In this document: in pieces, positions 31,951 to 41,823 of the stretch
Numbering within the stretch: position 1 is the first letter of the stretch
Layout: every line of letters begins with the position of its first letter
Source: HXMU1420-13 sp024742815
Lineage (GTDB): Bacteria > Bacteroidota > Rhodothermia > Balneolales > Balneolaceae
DNA: 64,000 nucleotides
NCBI GenBank assembly: GCA_024742815.1
Contig: JANSXX010000007.1
Coordinates: forward strand, 62,001-126,000
Direction: 5' to 3'
Translations under genes and position numbers: made by a program
The notes under the pieces: generated by a model
Told to the model about the DNA's origin: nothing
Database searches by the model: none
Seen by the model: only the letters and a program-made list of their open reading frames with translations

Positions 31951-33450
31951 TCAGGCGTTATTCTTTCTGTTTGATAAATTGATTAGTTCGTTAATTCGAT
32001 GGGTATCCACCTGATGTAACATCTCTGATGTGTACCTCCACAGCCAGTTACCAGACGATGTGCCCGGGAAGTTCATTCTATGCTCACCTCCAAGGTTCAT
32101 GAAATCTTGAAGGGGAAAAATTGCCTGATCCGAAACGGAGAGCATGCCCAAGCGGATAAACTCCCAATTTATCTGATTTCCATCCGATTTCGTATATACC
32201 CGAGCGTGATGCTTTTCTTTTTCCGGTGCCTGATTGTACCACCCGATTGATGTGTCGTTATCGTGAGTGCCCGAATAAGCCACGCTATTTTGCGGATAGT
32301 TATGTGGCAAAAAACTATTGGTAGAATCCGAATCGAAGGCAAATTGAATGATCTTCATACCGGGAAATGCATATTTGTCGCGCAACTTTTCAACCCCTTC
32401 GGTTACAAAGCCGAGGTCTTCTGCAATAATTGGAAGCTCTCCACACTCCTTTAGAATAGTATCGAATAACTTCTCGCCGGGACCGTCAACCCATCGGCCA
32501 TTAATGGCAGTTTTCTCGTCTGCTTTTACTTCCCAATAAGCATCAAAGCCTCTGAAGTGATCAACCCGAATAGCGTCACATTGCGTAAACATGTGCTTAA
32601 AACGCTTCACCCACCACGAGAAATTATCTTTTTCCAACACCTTCCAATTGTATTGGGGATTTCCCCATAATTGACCAGTTTCACTAAAATAATCCGGCGG
32701 AACTCCGGCAACCAACGTTCGATTTCCCAGCTCATCTACCGCAAAGTACTCCGGGTTTGCCCACACATCCGAACTATTGTGATCAACAAAAATAGGTATG
32801 TCGCCTACCACTCTGATATTTTTGGTGTTTGCGTATTGCTTAAGTGCCATCCATTGGTTGTAAAACTCGTATTGTAACCAATTGTGTAGTTTTATGTCAG
32901 CGCTATACTTTTTGCGGTATTTTTTAAGTGCTTCGGGTTTGCGTTGTGCAATTTCTTTTTCCCAAGTATTCCATGGCTGCATTCCGTGATGTTTTCCACA
33001 CGCCATGAAAAGGGTGTAGTCTTCCAGCCAGTGTTTATTCTCTTTTTTAAAGGCTTTGAATTTTTTTTCCTCAACACTATCAAGGTTTTCGTAGAATCGA
33101 TCGCAAGCATACCCAAAAAGTATGTCCTTTTGCTGAAACGCTTCTTCGTACTGTACCTCCAATCGTGATGGCAACTTAGCTTTTTCGGCTTCACTTTTAG
33201 TGAGAAGTCCCTTTTCTACTAAAATATCCGGGCTGATCAGATATGCATTCCCCGCAAAAGCCGAATAACTTGCATAGGGAGAATTACCATATCCGGTAGG
33301 AGTAAGTGGTAAAACTTGCCAAATTGTTTGTTGAGTTTGCTCTAAAAAATTGATGAATTCTCTTGCTTCGTACCCAAAATCTCCGATTCCATATTTTCCG
33401 GGAAACGATGTGGGATGTACCAGTGTACCGCATGAACGGGGAAATCTCAT
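31951..33450 (-). CDS. malQ: 4-alpha-glucanotransferase
   Basis: GH77 enzyme (amylomaltase) moving alpha-1,4-glucan segments. The opening FPRSCGTLVHPTSFPGKYGI followed by GDFGYEAREFINFLEQT, VGDIPIFVDHNSSDVW, IRVDHFRGFDAYWEV (nucleophile Asp in this motif), IIAEDLGFVTEGVEKLRDKY and YSGTHDNDTSIGW are standard MalQ motifs. 499 residues, normal for the bacterial type. It is 11 bases downstream of glgB, so the two are co-transcribed. Confidence 0.95.
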   Translation of the reverse strand: MRFPRSCGTLVHPTSFPGKYGIGDFGYEAREFINFLEQTQQTIWQVLPLTPTGYGNSPYASYSAFAGNAYLISPDILVEKGLLTKSEAEKAKLPSRLEVQYEEAFQQKDILFGYACDRFYENLDSVEEKKFKAFKKENKHWLEDYTLFMACGKHHGMQPWNTWEKEIAQRKPEALKKYRKKYSADIKLHNWLQYEFYNQWMALKQYANTKNIRVVGDIPIFVDHNSSDVWANPEYFAVDELGNRTLVAGVPPDYFSETGQLWGNPQYNWKVLEKDNFSWWVKRFKHMFTQCDAIRVDHFRGFDAYWEVKADEKTAINGRWVDGPGEKLFDTILKECGELPIIAEDLGFVTEGVEKLRDKYAFPGMKIIQFAFDSDSTNSFLPHNYPQNSVAYSGTHDNDTSIGWYNQAPEKEKHHARVYTKSDGNQINWEFIRLGMLSVSDQAIFPLQDFMNLGGEHRMNFPGTSSGNWLWRYTSEMLHQVDTHRINELINLSNRKNNA

Positions 33451-33461
33451 AGATTAATTAA

Positions 33462-35666
33462 TTATTTCTTTGGTTTTAATATTACTCCTGCCAGTGGGGG
33501 GATCGTTAACTTTAAATATGCAGGCTGATTTTGCCAATCACCTTGTACCGCATTCAGCACAGTATCGCCTACATTACTGCCTCCATAATATTCAGAATCG
33601 CTATTCATAATTATTTCGTACTCACAAGCTTCGGGCACCCCAATTTGATATTCGTGATGAACAGTTGGCGTAAAGTTAAGCACTGTAACTAAAAAATCTT
33701 CCGGATCTTTTGCTCGTCGTACAAACGATACAATGCTGTTATCAGCATCGTTAAAATCGATCCATTCAAAACCTCTCCAGTCGAAGTCGTTTTCATAAAG
33801 TGCTTTCTCTGTTTTTACGAGAGTATTTAAATCGCGTACAGTTTTTTGCACTCCCTGATGTGGCTCCCAGTTTAACAAATGCCAATCCAACGATTTCGAT
33901 TCACTCCACTCGGCCCATTGGGCAAATTCGCATCCCATAAAAAGTAATTTCTTGCCCGGATGTGCATACATATAAGTATACAACAAACGTAGGTTTGCGA
34001 ATTTTTGCCAGTCATCGCCGGGCATTTTTGCAACCATTGCGTTTTTCATGTGAACAACTTCATCATGAGAAAAAGGCAGAGTGAAATTTTCACTAAAGGC
34101 ATAAATCAACGAAAAAGTTAACTCTCCCTGATGATATTTGCGATACAAAGGATCTTTTTCTATATAGGCCAAAGTATCGTTCATCCAGCCCATATTCCAT
34201 TTGTAATCGAATCCCAGGCCGCCGGTTTGAGTTGGGCGCGACACTCCACCCCACGAGGTTGATTCTTCGGCAAAGGTGATAGTACCGGGGAAATGCTCGT
34301 GCACCGAATCATTAAACTTTCGAAGAAAATCGATAGCCTCGATGTTTTCACGTCCACCATATCTATTTGGAATCCATTCGCCTTCTTCGCGAGAGTAATC
34401 CAGATAAAGCATAGAAGTTACTGCGTCTACTCTAAGTCCATCAATGTGAAATTTATCGCACCAGTACAGTGCATTCGAAATCAAAAAATTATGTACTTCG
34501 GTTCTTCCGAAATTGAAAATACACGTGCCCCAATCTTTATGTTCGCCTTGGCGGGCATCCTCATGCTCATATAAGCCTGTTCCATCAAATCGACGGAGTC
34601 CATGATCATCTTTTGCAAAGTGAGCCGGAACCCAATCAACAATAACACCAATTCCCGCTTTATGGCATTCATCTACAAAATACATGAAATCGTGAGGAGT
34701 ACCGAAACGACTGGTTGGAGCGTAGTAGCCTGTAATTTGATATCCCCAGGAAGGATCGTACGGATGTTCTGCAACCGGCAACAATTCGATATGGGTATAC
34801 CCCAATTCTTTCACATAAGGCACTAACTCGTGTGCCATTTCACGGTAAGATAAAAACTCTGTTTCTTCGCCTACTTTTTTACGCCATGAGCCAGCGTGTA
34901 CTTCATAAACAGTAAGTGGTTGATCCAAAGCTTGCCGTTCGCTCCGTGAGTTCACCCAATCGTCATCGCTCCACTCAAACCCTTCCAAATCATACACCTT
35001 GGAGGCTGTTTCCGGACGTTTTTGTGCGTAAAAAGCAAACGGATCGGCTTTTAGGAGTGGAGGATCCTGAACCGGTGATTTAATTTCGTACTTGTACTCA
35101 TCCCCTTCGGTAACATGCGGAATAAAAATCTCCCACAATCCCTGATCATGATATTTACGCATTCGATGCACACGACCATCCCAATTATTAAACGGTCCTA
35201 CCACCGAAACTCGCGTTGCACTAGGCGCTGATACCACAAAATGAATCCCTTTTACGCCATCAATTTCTTTGGGATGAGCGCCCATAAATTCATACGCTTT
35301 TTTATGATTTCCCTCACCCCAAAGCTGTAAATCGAAATCATTAATCATTCTATCGAAAGCGTAGGCATCAAAGATTTCGAATTCATCGCCGGCATGGGGC
35401 ACTATTCGCAATGAATAAAGAGCGGGAGTTTTTCTGCGAGGAAATACGTATTCAAACAAGCCTTCGGGCGAAACGCGTTGAAGTTCAACCGGTTTGGCTT
35501 TGCCTAATTTTGCAAATACCAGGTTAGCTTCGGGTCTAAATACCCGCAACACTAATTTTTCCGATTTACCCTGTTTGATTTTATGAAACCCTAATACCGA
35601 AAACGGATCCCCGTGAGACCCATTTGAAATTGATTCAATTTCTTCTTTTTTGAGCGAAAACGTCAT
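33462..35666 (-). CDS. glgB: 1,4-alpha-glucan branching enzyme
   Basis: GH13 branching enzyme making alpha-1,6 branches in glycogen. The N-terminal CBM48-type domains (residues 1-210 or so) are followed by YTHIELLPVAEHPYDPSWGY, DWVPAHFAKDDHGLRRFDGT, the nucleophile region DGLRVDAVTSMLYLDYSREE, FAEESTSWGGVSRPTQTGGL and LPFSHDEVVHMKNAM. 734 residues is the usual GlgB length. It is the first gene of the operon running down to 26310, with a promoter-like box 22 bases before its ATG. Confidence 0.96.
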   Translation of the reverse strand: MTFSLKKEEIESISNGSHGDPFSVLGFHKIKQGKSEKLVLRVFRPEANLVFAKLGKAKPVELQRVSPEGLFEYVFPRRKTPALYSLRIVPHAGDEFEIFDAYAFDRMINDFDLQLWGEGNHKKAYEFMGAHPKEIDGVKGIHFVVSAPSATRVSVVGPFNNWDGRVHRMRKYHDQGLWEIFIPHVTEGDEYKYEIKSPVQDPPLLKADPFAFYAQKRPETASKVYDLEGFEWSDDDWVNSRSERQALDQPLTVYEVHAGSWRKKVGEETEFLSYREMAHELVPYVKELGYTHIELLPVAEHPYDPSWGYQITGYYAPTSRFGTPHDFMYFVDECHKAGIGVIVDWVPAHFAKDDHGLRRFDGTGLYEHEDARQGEHKDWGTCIFNFGRTEVHNFLISNALYWCDKFHIDGLRVDAVTSMLYLDYSREEGEWIPNRYGGRENIEAIDFLRKFNDSVHEHFPGTITFAEESTSWGGVSRPTQTGGLGFDYKWNMGWMNDTLAYIEKDPLYRKYHQGELTFSLIYAFSENFTLPFSHDEVVHMKNAMVAKMPGDDWQKFANLRLLYTYMYAHPGKKLLFMGCEFAQWAEWSESKSLDWHLLNWEPHQGVQKTVRDLNTLVKTEKALYENDFDWRGFEWIDFNDADNSIVSFVRRAKDPEDFLVTVLNFTPTVHHEYQIGVPEACEYEIIMNSDSEYYGGSNVGDTVLNAVQGDWQNQPAYLKLTIPPLAGVILKPKK

Positions 35667-35770
35667 AATATTGTTAATTGAAGGGGGGCAAAAGATAATA
35701 AAATATACACAAAACGTTTACCTGCTAAATGCGTGATGCTACACTCTAATGGTTTCTTTATTTTAGCAAC
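35667..35770. promoter_or_regulatory. Divergent promoter region between glgB and the LolC/E gene
   Basis: 104 bases rich in A+T. On the minus strand TATCTTTTG (35697-35689) lies 22 bases before the glgB ATG and resembles the TAnnTTTG -7 box. On the plus strand TATTTTAG (35759-35766) lies very close to the permease ATG, which would imply a nearly leaderless message. Confidence 0.35.
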
Positions 35771-36997
35771 ATGAACATATCCGGTTTTATAGCCCGTCGC
35801 TATCTTTTTTCCCGAAAATATATCTCGTTAATTTCAACGCTTACGTACATAAGTATTGCGGGTGTAACCATTGGTACTGCACTGTTAATTGTGGTTTTAT
35901 CGGTGTTTAATGGCTTTTTTGATGTCGTTAAATCACTGCTACTTTCATTCGACCCTGACCTTCGCATAGAATCTGCCGAGCAGAATACCTTTCAATACTC
36001 TGATGCTTTGCAGCAAGAACTCGAGAGCATTCCTGAAATTCAGTTTATATCTCCTTTTGTTACCGGTAAAGCGCTGCTCTCGAATGGCGATGATGCCACC
36101 AAAGTGGTTGAGGTTAAAGGAATCGATGAAGCTACCTTCATCAACATGGTAAATATTCAAGAAAGCATCACATCCGGAGTGTTTGATTTAGAAGTTCGCA
36201 ACCGAAAGCCCGGCATTATTGTGCATGAGCAACTTCGCTCAGAATTGTTTTTAGATATGAGCGATGAAATTGCCTTACTGAGTGCAACCGGAATGCGAAA
36301 GGCACTTACGCAAATCACTGTTCCGCGTTCGTACCGTTTTGATGTGCGAGGTGCTTATTTGGTGCAATCAGTAGCATCCACGCCTAGTGTATATGTCGAA
36401 ATCGATGCTGCTCGTCGACTCTTCAATGCTCGCAATCAGGTAACAGGAATTGATCTTAAACTGACGAATAGCGAAGATGCTGAGCAGATTAAAGAAAAGC
36501 TTGAAACAACATTAGGGGCAGAATTCAAAATTTCAACTTGGTACGATTTGCAAAAGCCTTTATATGATGTGATGTATCTCGAAAAATGGGGAGCTTACAT
36601 CATTTTGATGATCATTGTTGTGGTTGCTGTGCTCAATATCATTGGTTCGTTAACGATGATAGTAATTCAAAAACAACGAGATATTGGGATTTTGATTTCG
36701 ATGGGTTTATCGGCTTCGAAAATTAAATCCATTTTTCGAAAGCAGGGATTACTGATTGGGTTAATTGGTTGTGGAATAGGTGGTTCATTGGGCTTCATCC
36801 TTTGCTGGCTGCAGCAAGAATATGGACTTATCAAGTTATCCTCGGCGTTCATTATTGATGCCTATCCGGTAGAAATCAGACCATTAGACATCGCCATAAT
36901 TTTGGGCGGAAGTTTATTGTTGTGCATAGCCGCCAGTTGGTTTCCATCTAAACGAGCTTCAGCAATTCAGCCGGCAGAAGCAGTGCGCTACGAGTAA
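35771..36997 (+). CDS. LolC/LolE-family ABC transporter permease
   Basis: 408-residue inner-membrane permease of the lipoprotein-release type. The start FIARRYLFSRKYISLISTLTYISIA followed by a transmembrane helix is typical of LolC/E (shorter piece: RRYLFSRKYISLISTLTYIS). A large periplasmic MacB-like domain spans about residues 45-260, then three C-terminal FtsX helices, with the internal motif QKQRDIGILISMGLSASKIK and a coupling region, and the end KRASAIQPAEAVRYE. It would work with a LolD ATPase not seen here, moving lipoproteins toward the outer membrane. It is convergent with the MurF-like gene, 20 bases away. Confidence 0.88.
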   Translation: MNISGFIARRYLFSRKYISLISTLTYISIAGVTIGTALLIVVLSVFNGFFDVVKSLLLSFDPDLRIESAEQNTFQYSDALQQELESIPEIQFISPFVTGKALLSNGDDATKVVEVKGIDEATFINMVNIQESITSGVFDLEVRNRKPGIIVHEQLRSELFLDMSDEIALLSATGMRKALTQITVPRSYRFDVRGAYLVQSVASTPSVYVEIDAARRLFNARNQVTGIDLKLTNSEDAEQIKEKLETTLGAEFKISTWYDLQKPLYDVMYLEKWGAYIILMIIVVVAVLNIIGSLTMIVIQKQRDIGILISMGLSASKIKSIFRKQGLLIGLIGCGIGGSLGFILCWLQQEYGLIKLSSAFIIDAYPVEIRPLDIAIILGGSLLLCIAASWFPSKRASAIQPAEAVRYE

Positions 36998-37017
36998 GGG
37001 CCGATTATTCGCACGCT

Positions 37018-38703
37018 TCACTTTTCATTATACACATCCGGCAGATCATTTTCGTACAGAATTACGTCTCCTGCTGTAGCTTTCTGTCGGGCAATTTCAT
37101 TGGCTTCAAATAAACTAGCCACCACAAACACATGCCCGGTATTTTCTTGAACACTCTCAATGCCTTCGCGAATCGGCTTCGATCGTTGTTCTCCCACTAA
37201 AATCACCACATCCAAATTCGCTTTTCCAATCGCTTCCCCGAACTTGAAGTTTTCCTCTTCTTCAATTTCTCCAAGTTCTATCATTCCCGGCGTAATGATT
37301 ATTCTTTTTCGATTCTTGAATTGCCCCAAAATTTCTACCGCATTTTTGGCGCCCACCGGATTAGAATTAAAAGCGTCATCAATCACAAAAAGATCTCCGG
37401 CTTTTTTTAGCTCTAAGCGATGTTCTACCGGTTCAATGGTTTGGGCGGCAATAGCCATCGTTTTTGGCCGAATATCAAAATGATAAGCAACACCTATTGC
37501 AAGCAACAAGTTTTGCACATTATGCGCGCCTAACAATTTGGTGTTGAACTCATATACCTTTTCATCAAATACTGCTTCGAACCGGGTGCCGTTGGTATCG
37601 TAACTGATGTTCTTACCTTGAATCACCCCGCCTTCTAAACCAACAAGTATTCGTTGTATCTCATCGCGGCCTTCTCCCATAATGGAAACTCTTGGGTCGT
37701 CTGCATTTAAAATAGCTACGCCACCTTTGCCCAAATTATCAACGATAGTTCCTTTTTCACGGGCGATTACATCTTGAGATCCAAAAGTTTCTAAATGTGC
37801 AAAACCAACATTACTAACTACCGAAACATCAGGAGTTGCAATATCACATAGTTCCTGAATATTTCCTTCATATCGCGCCCCCATTTCAAGAATCAATATC
37901 TGGTGATGTGCTTGAAGATCGTTATTAATCACTTTACAGATTCCCATCGGTGTGTTAAAACTCCCCGGCGTATAGCAAACTGAATAGCGCTCTTTCAACA
38001 AGTCTTTAATCATAAACTTGATGGAAGTTTTACCATAACTACCGGTAATGGCAATTACTTTTAAATTTGGCATTGCTGCCAGTTTTTTACGCGCCTGTTT
38101 TTTAAATCCGTTTTGAATACGACGCTCAATCGGCTTGGTGATATTACCTGCAACAAGCACCGAAAACGGTATAAGTAATGCGCCAATCACCCATCCAAAA
38201 ACAAGTAAAACAACATCAAAACTTAATAAGCCCGGATCGTAGGTGGGCGGAATCAACCATAAAAAAGGAATATAACCGGTATACGACCAAATCATGAAAA
38301 ATACCGGCAGAAACAGATTTAGGATCATCAATGGAACCATCAATCGCTTTACTCTGCTGGTAAATACGAGCGGTTTTTTTACCTGATCAGCTTTGTAGCG
38401 TTTTACACTCCCAAACCAGAAAATCCCCCAAATAAAAAGAGCCAAAGTTAATGCAGTATTGGTAATAGCAACTTCTATCCAATCAAAACCAATCACTAAA
38501 ACGAAGAGGAGAATGTTGTATAACGCTAAATCGCCGGGAATCACTTTCTGTTCCCAATGGCTGCGCAACCACTGCCAATATTCGTTGTGTTTATACCCTA
38601 CTTGCTGGTATACATGAATGAAGAATCGTAATCTTGTCCAGCAATATCTGGCCAGAATAAATGAAAATAATACCGATAGTGCGTCTAAAAAGAGATAATA
38701 CAA
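37018..38703 (-). CDS. MurF-like Mur ligase with an N-terminal membrane domain
   Basis: 561 residues. Residues 1-190 hold several hydrophobic helices and no MurF UDP-binding domain. From 215 on is a Mur ligase core: P-loop AITGSYGKTS (218-227), YTPGSFNTPMGICKVI, ILEMGARYEGNIQELCDIA, VSNVGFAHLETFGS, LNADDPRV, then the C-terminal ligase domain with IDDAFNSNPVGAKNAVEIL and ITPGMIELGEIEEEEN. The core resembles MurF (addition of D-Ala-D-Ala) most. It begins with a TTG at 38703; no in-frame ATG exists upstream before a stop, and the next methionine lies past residue 120. It could be MurF itself or an unrelated amide ligase at the membrane. Confidence 0.78.
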   Translation of the reverse strand: MYYLFLDALSVLFSFILARYCWTRLRFFIHVYQQVGYKHNEYWQWLRSHWEQKVIPGDLALYNILLFVLVIGFDWIEVAITNTALTLALFIWGIFWFGSVKRYKADQVKKPLVFTSRVKRLMVPLMILNLFLPVFFMIWSYTGYIPFLWLIPPTYDPGLLSFDVVLLVFGWVIGALLIPFSVLVAGNITKPIERRIQNGFKKQARKKLAAMPNLKVIAITGSYGKTSIKFMIKDLLKERYSVCYTPGSFNTPMGICKVINNDLQAHHQILILEMGARYEGNIQELCDIATPDVSVVSNVGFAHLETFGSQDVIAREKGTIVDNLGKGGVAILNADDPRVSIMGEGRDEIQRILVGLEGGVIQGKNISYDTNGTRFEAVFDEKVYEFNTKLLGAHNVQNLLLAIGVAYHFDIRPKTMAIAAQTIEPVEHRLELKKAGDLFVIDDAFNSNPVGAKNAVEILGQFKNRKRIIITPGMIELGEIEEEENFKFGEAIGKANLDVVILVGEQRSKPIREGIESVQENTGHVFVVASLFEANEIARQKATAGDVILYENDLPDVYNEK

Positions 38704-38827
38704 TGGCTCGATATATTATGTGTTTGTGAAGAATGGTGACAAGTGCAGCGACCGTTCGACTTTCTTTTTTGTGGGTAGTATATTCTGCACCACTAAATAT
38801 CAGCTTTATACAGATTGAAATAAATAT

Positions 38828-39835
38828 ATGAAATTAATTATCCCAATGGCGGGAAGGGGAACCCGTGTTCGGCCACATTCGCATACTGTTCCAAAACCAT
38901 TGCTTCCAGTTGCAGGTACCATGATTATCGAACGATTAGTTGAAACCTTCATCCGAACCTTAGATCGTGAATTAAGCGAAATAGTGTACATTTTAGGTCC
39001 TGATTTTGGCCGACAAATCAAGAAAGACTTAATCGCAATGAGCGAGCGACACAATGTGAAAGCCACCTTTCGGGTACAGGAAGTGGCGTTGGGAACTGCT
39101 CATGCGGTTGATTGTGCCCGAGAAGATTTAGAAGGGGAAGTAATTGTAGCGTTTGCTGATACCTTGTTCGATAGTAAAGAAAAATTCAATATCGACGATG
39201 CGGATAGCGTAATCTGGTTGAAAAAAGTAGAAGATCCGTCCCGATTTGGCGTTGCGGTTTATGAAGGTGATCGAATTACCGGTTTTGTTGAAAAACCTGA
39301 AGAATTCATTTCAGATTTAGCCATTATTGGAGTTTACTACTTTAAAGATGGGGAAGGTTTAAAAACCGAGTTGAAGCGTATAATGGACGAAGACATCAAA
39401 GGTCCCGGTGGCGAATATTTCCTTACAGAGGCTCTTGATAACATGATCAACAACGGCAAAGTGTTTAAAACTGCCACCGTTGATGAATGGCTGGATTGTG
39501 GAACGCTACCCGCGTGGCTCGAAACTACGGGAGAAATTCTGGCAAAGGAAAATCATAGTTTTGAGGCTGAAAAGTATCCCAATACAACGATTATCCCACC
39601 GGTTTTTATTGGAGAGGGCGTTACTATCGAAGGAAGTACTATTGGCCCAAAAGTGAGTATCGAGGCGGGAACAAGTATCAAGAATTCAACAGTAGAAAAC
39701 TCCATCATTCGAGAAAGCGCTGTAATTGAAGATACCGAAACATCAGGCTCAACCATTGGAGCAAACACTCAGGTAAAAAATGTAAGCGGAACGATTGATA
39801 TTGGAGACCACTCTTCGGTTCAAATAAAAAAATAG
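38828..39835 (+). CDS. Sugar-1-phosphate nucleotidyltransferase with beta-helix tail
   Basis: 335 residues. The N-terminal nucleotidyltransferase domain has the pyrophosphorylase signature MAGRGTRVRPHSHTVPKPLL, GTAHAV, the metal/sugar site VAFADTLFD, FVEKPEE and EYFLTEALD. The C-terminal part (about 255-335) is a left-handed beta-helix with hexapeptide-like repeats (IPPVFIGEGVTIEGSTIGPK). It resembles glucose-1-phosphate thymidylyltransferase/GlmU-type and UDP-glucose pyrophosphorylase-like enzymes; the sugar and nucleotide are not determined. A role as ADP-glucose supplier for the glycogen genes is possible but unsupported. Confidence 0.85.
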   Translation: MKLIIPMAGRGTRVRPHSHTVPKPLLPVAGTMIIERLVETFIRTLDRELSEIVYILGPDFGRQIKKDLIAMSERHNVKATFRVQEVALGTAHAVDCAREDLEGEVIVAFADTLFDSKEKFNIDDADSVIWLKKVEDPSRFGVAVYEGDRITGFVEKPEEFISDLAIIGVYYFKDGEGLKTELKRIMDEDIKGPGGEYFLTEALDNMINNGKVFKTATVDEWLDCGTLPAWLETTGEILAKENHSFEAEKYPNTTIIPPVFIGEGVTIEGSTIGPKVSIEAGTSIKNSTVENSIIRESAVIEDTETSGSTIGANTQVKNVSGTIDIGDHSSVQIKK

Positions 39836-39938
39836 CGACTCGGCTAATTTTCCGGGAACAACGCCTTAAAATCACTATATAAACACGTTACTCAAATGAT
39901 TTTTATATTCCTGATGCGGCGTTACCTCCGGAATACTT

Positions 39939-41105
39939 ATGCGTTGTAAACTTCTCTTATTCTTATTAGTTGCGTTAGGCACACATTCGTTGGCAGCTCA
40001 AAACAGTGATTTTCGAGCGTACCGGGATAGTGTACGCCAAGCTCAAAAAGCATTTGAAGAGCAATATACTTCGGCGGATGGAGCTGAAGAAGCGAATAAT
40101 TTCCAAATTCAGTTTTCTGCTGAGTTTGAAGCTTTCAAAACTGAAATGGAACAGCGCTGGGGTGATTTTAAGTATCGCTCAAAGACCGAATGGGTGGAAT
40201 ATCTTGATGAAGGAAATGCTCGGGTTCATGTTGATTTTGAGCAGAATCAGGTACTGCTCGAAGTGTTAGTTGATAGAACGCAAAGTGCCGAGCAACGTGT
40301 AGCAACCTTACCGGTTGTACTTGTAGAAACGATCGAAAGTAAAGGAAGTCAAACGGGCATTGAAGCCAGTTCAGACAATTATACTCCGGTGCTAAACCGA
40401 CCGGTTCTATTCAATCAGCTTACAAAGCGAGTTGGTGAAACCAATGCCGATTTTGCACTTCGTGTTATCAACAACAATCAACCCACCGTTCGGCAAACTA
40501 CCGGTGACGATGGCGTAGAACGCGCGGTACTTACTCTAAATTTTGATTTAGCTCCCGATGCCATTCGTGAGCGTGCCAAGCGAGTTCAAGGCTTTGTTTA
40601 CAAATATGCTGAGCAGTACGGACTCTATCCATCGCTCGTTTTTGCCATCATCCATACCGAATCATATTTCAATCCAATGGCACAGTCGAGTGCTAATGCG
40701 CTTGGCTTGATGCAGCTCGTTCCCGAAGGTGGCGGCGCTGACGCCTTCCAAAAAGTATATGGACGTTCAGAAATTCCTAGTGCGGAGTTTCTCTTTGATC
40801 CTGAAAATAATATTCAGCTTGGATGTGCTTACTTAGATATTATTCTGAATACGCACCTCAATAACATCGGCAACGTACTCACTAAGCAATATTTAGCCAT
40901 TGCTGCCTACAATACCGGGGCGTCTAATGTATTCAAAGCATACGATCGAAGTGGCTCTAAACCTCGTGCTATTCGTAAAATCGACGCGATGACTCCACAA
41001 CAGAACTACGAATATCTGATCCAAAATCTACCCTACGAAGAAACGCGAAGCTATCTGCAAAAGGTTGTGGAAAGATCTCAGTTGTACGAATCCTGGGGCG
41101 AATAA
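39939..41105 (+). CDS. MltC-like lytic murein transglycosylase
   Basis: Exported 388-residue enzyme cleaving peptidoglycan glycan strands. It has a signal peptide (MRCKLLLFLLVALGTHSLAA, no lipobox cysteine after it), an MltC-like N-terminal domain (FEAFKTEMEQRWGDFKYRSK, WVEYLDEGNARVHVDFEQN), and an SLT domain with the catalytic glutamate in FAIIHTESYFNPMAQSSANA near residue 238, followed by LGLMQLVP and AAYNTGASNVFKAY. The pattern is very close to membrane-bound MltC but without the lipid anchor. Single gene upstream of an SDR. Confidence 0.9.
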   Translation: MRCKLLLFLLVALGTHSLAAQNSDFRAYRDSVRQAQKAFEEQYTSADGAEEANNFQIQFSAEFEAFKTEMEQRWGDFKYRSKTEWVEYLDEGNARVHVDFEQNQVLLEVLVDRTQSAEQRVATLPVVLVETIESKGSQTGIEASSDNYTPVLNRPVLFNQLTKRVGETNADFALRVINNNQPTVRQTTGDDGVERAVLTLNFDLAPDAIRERAKRVQGFVYKYAEQYGLYPSLVFAIIHTESYFNPMAQSSANALGLMQLVPEGGGADAFQKVYGRSEIPSAEFLFDPENNIQLGCAYLDIILNTHLNNIGNVLTKQYLAIAAYNTGASNVFKAYDRSGSKPRAIRKIDAMTPQQNYEYLIQNLPYEETRSYLQKVVERSQLYESWGE

Positions 41106-41130
41106 TTAATAACAACTTTACTTATCAAAA

Positions 41131-41823
41131 ATGATTGCACTTGTAACAGGCGCATACCGTGGACTTGGACTCGAAACCGTTAAGCAACTAGCTGAAAAAT
41201 CGTATACCGTGATTCTTACCGGGCGAAATGATGAAAAAGGAGAATCAGCAGCAAAAGCCCTACGTGAACAAGGCAATGAAGTGTTTTACCGGAATTTAGA
41301 TGTGAACAATCTTGAGCAAATTCAAAAACTACACGATTACATTGCTGAAAAATTCGGCCATTTAGATGTATTGGTGAACAATGCCGGCATCCATTACGAT
41401 AGCGGACATGATGTGACTAATCCTGATTGGAGCATCGTTCAAGAAGCTACAGAAACAAATTTTATTGGTGCCTGGAAACTAAGTGCAGGATTATTACCGC
41501 TTCTCAAAAAAAGTGATGCAGGGAAAATAGTAAACGTTTCGAGTGGAGCCGGATCATTACAGGATATGAGTCCTGGAACCCCTGCTTATTCGGCCTCAAA
41601 AGCTGCTATGAATGTATTAACCATCCAATTGGCCGATGCATTGAAGGGCGATAACATCAAAGTAAATGCAGTTTGTCCTGGCTGGGTTCGAACAGATATG
41701 GGCGGAGATGCTGCGCCCCGTTCGGTAGAAGAAGGCGCTAACGGTATTGTGTGGGCAGCTACTTTGGATGAAAACGGACCTACCGGTGGGTTTTATCGCG
41801 ATGGAAAACCAATTAATTGGTAA
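41131..41823 (+). CDS. Short-chain dehydrogenase/reductase
   Basis: A 230-residue classical SDR with the NAD(P)-binding motif TGAYRGLG (residues 6-13), DVLVNNAGIHYD, a catalytic Ser in NVSSGAGSLQD, YSASKAAM with the catalytic Tyr near 152 and Lys four residues on, and PGWVRTDMGG. It is shaped like carbonyl reductases acting on small carbonyls. The substrate is unknown. It follows the transglycosylase by 25 bases and is convergent with the universal stress protein gene. Confidence 0.9.
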   Translation: MIALVTGAYRGLGLETVKQLAEKSYTVILTGRNDEKGESAAKALREQGNEVFYRNLDVNNLEQIQKLHDYIAEKFGHLDVLVNNAGIHYDSGHDVTNPDWSIVQEATETNFIGAWKLSAGLLPLLKKSDAGKIVNVSSGAGSLQDMSPGTPAYSASKAAMNVLTIQLADALKGDNIKVNAVCPGWVRTDMGGDAAPRSVEEGANGIVWAATLDENGPTGGFYRDGKPINW

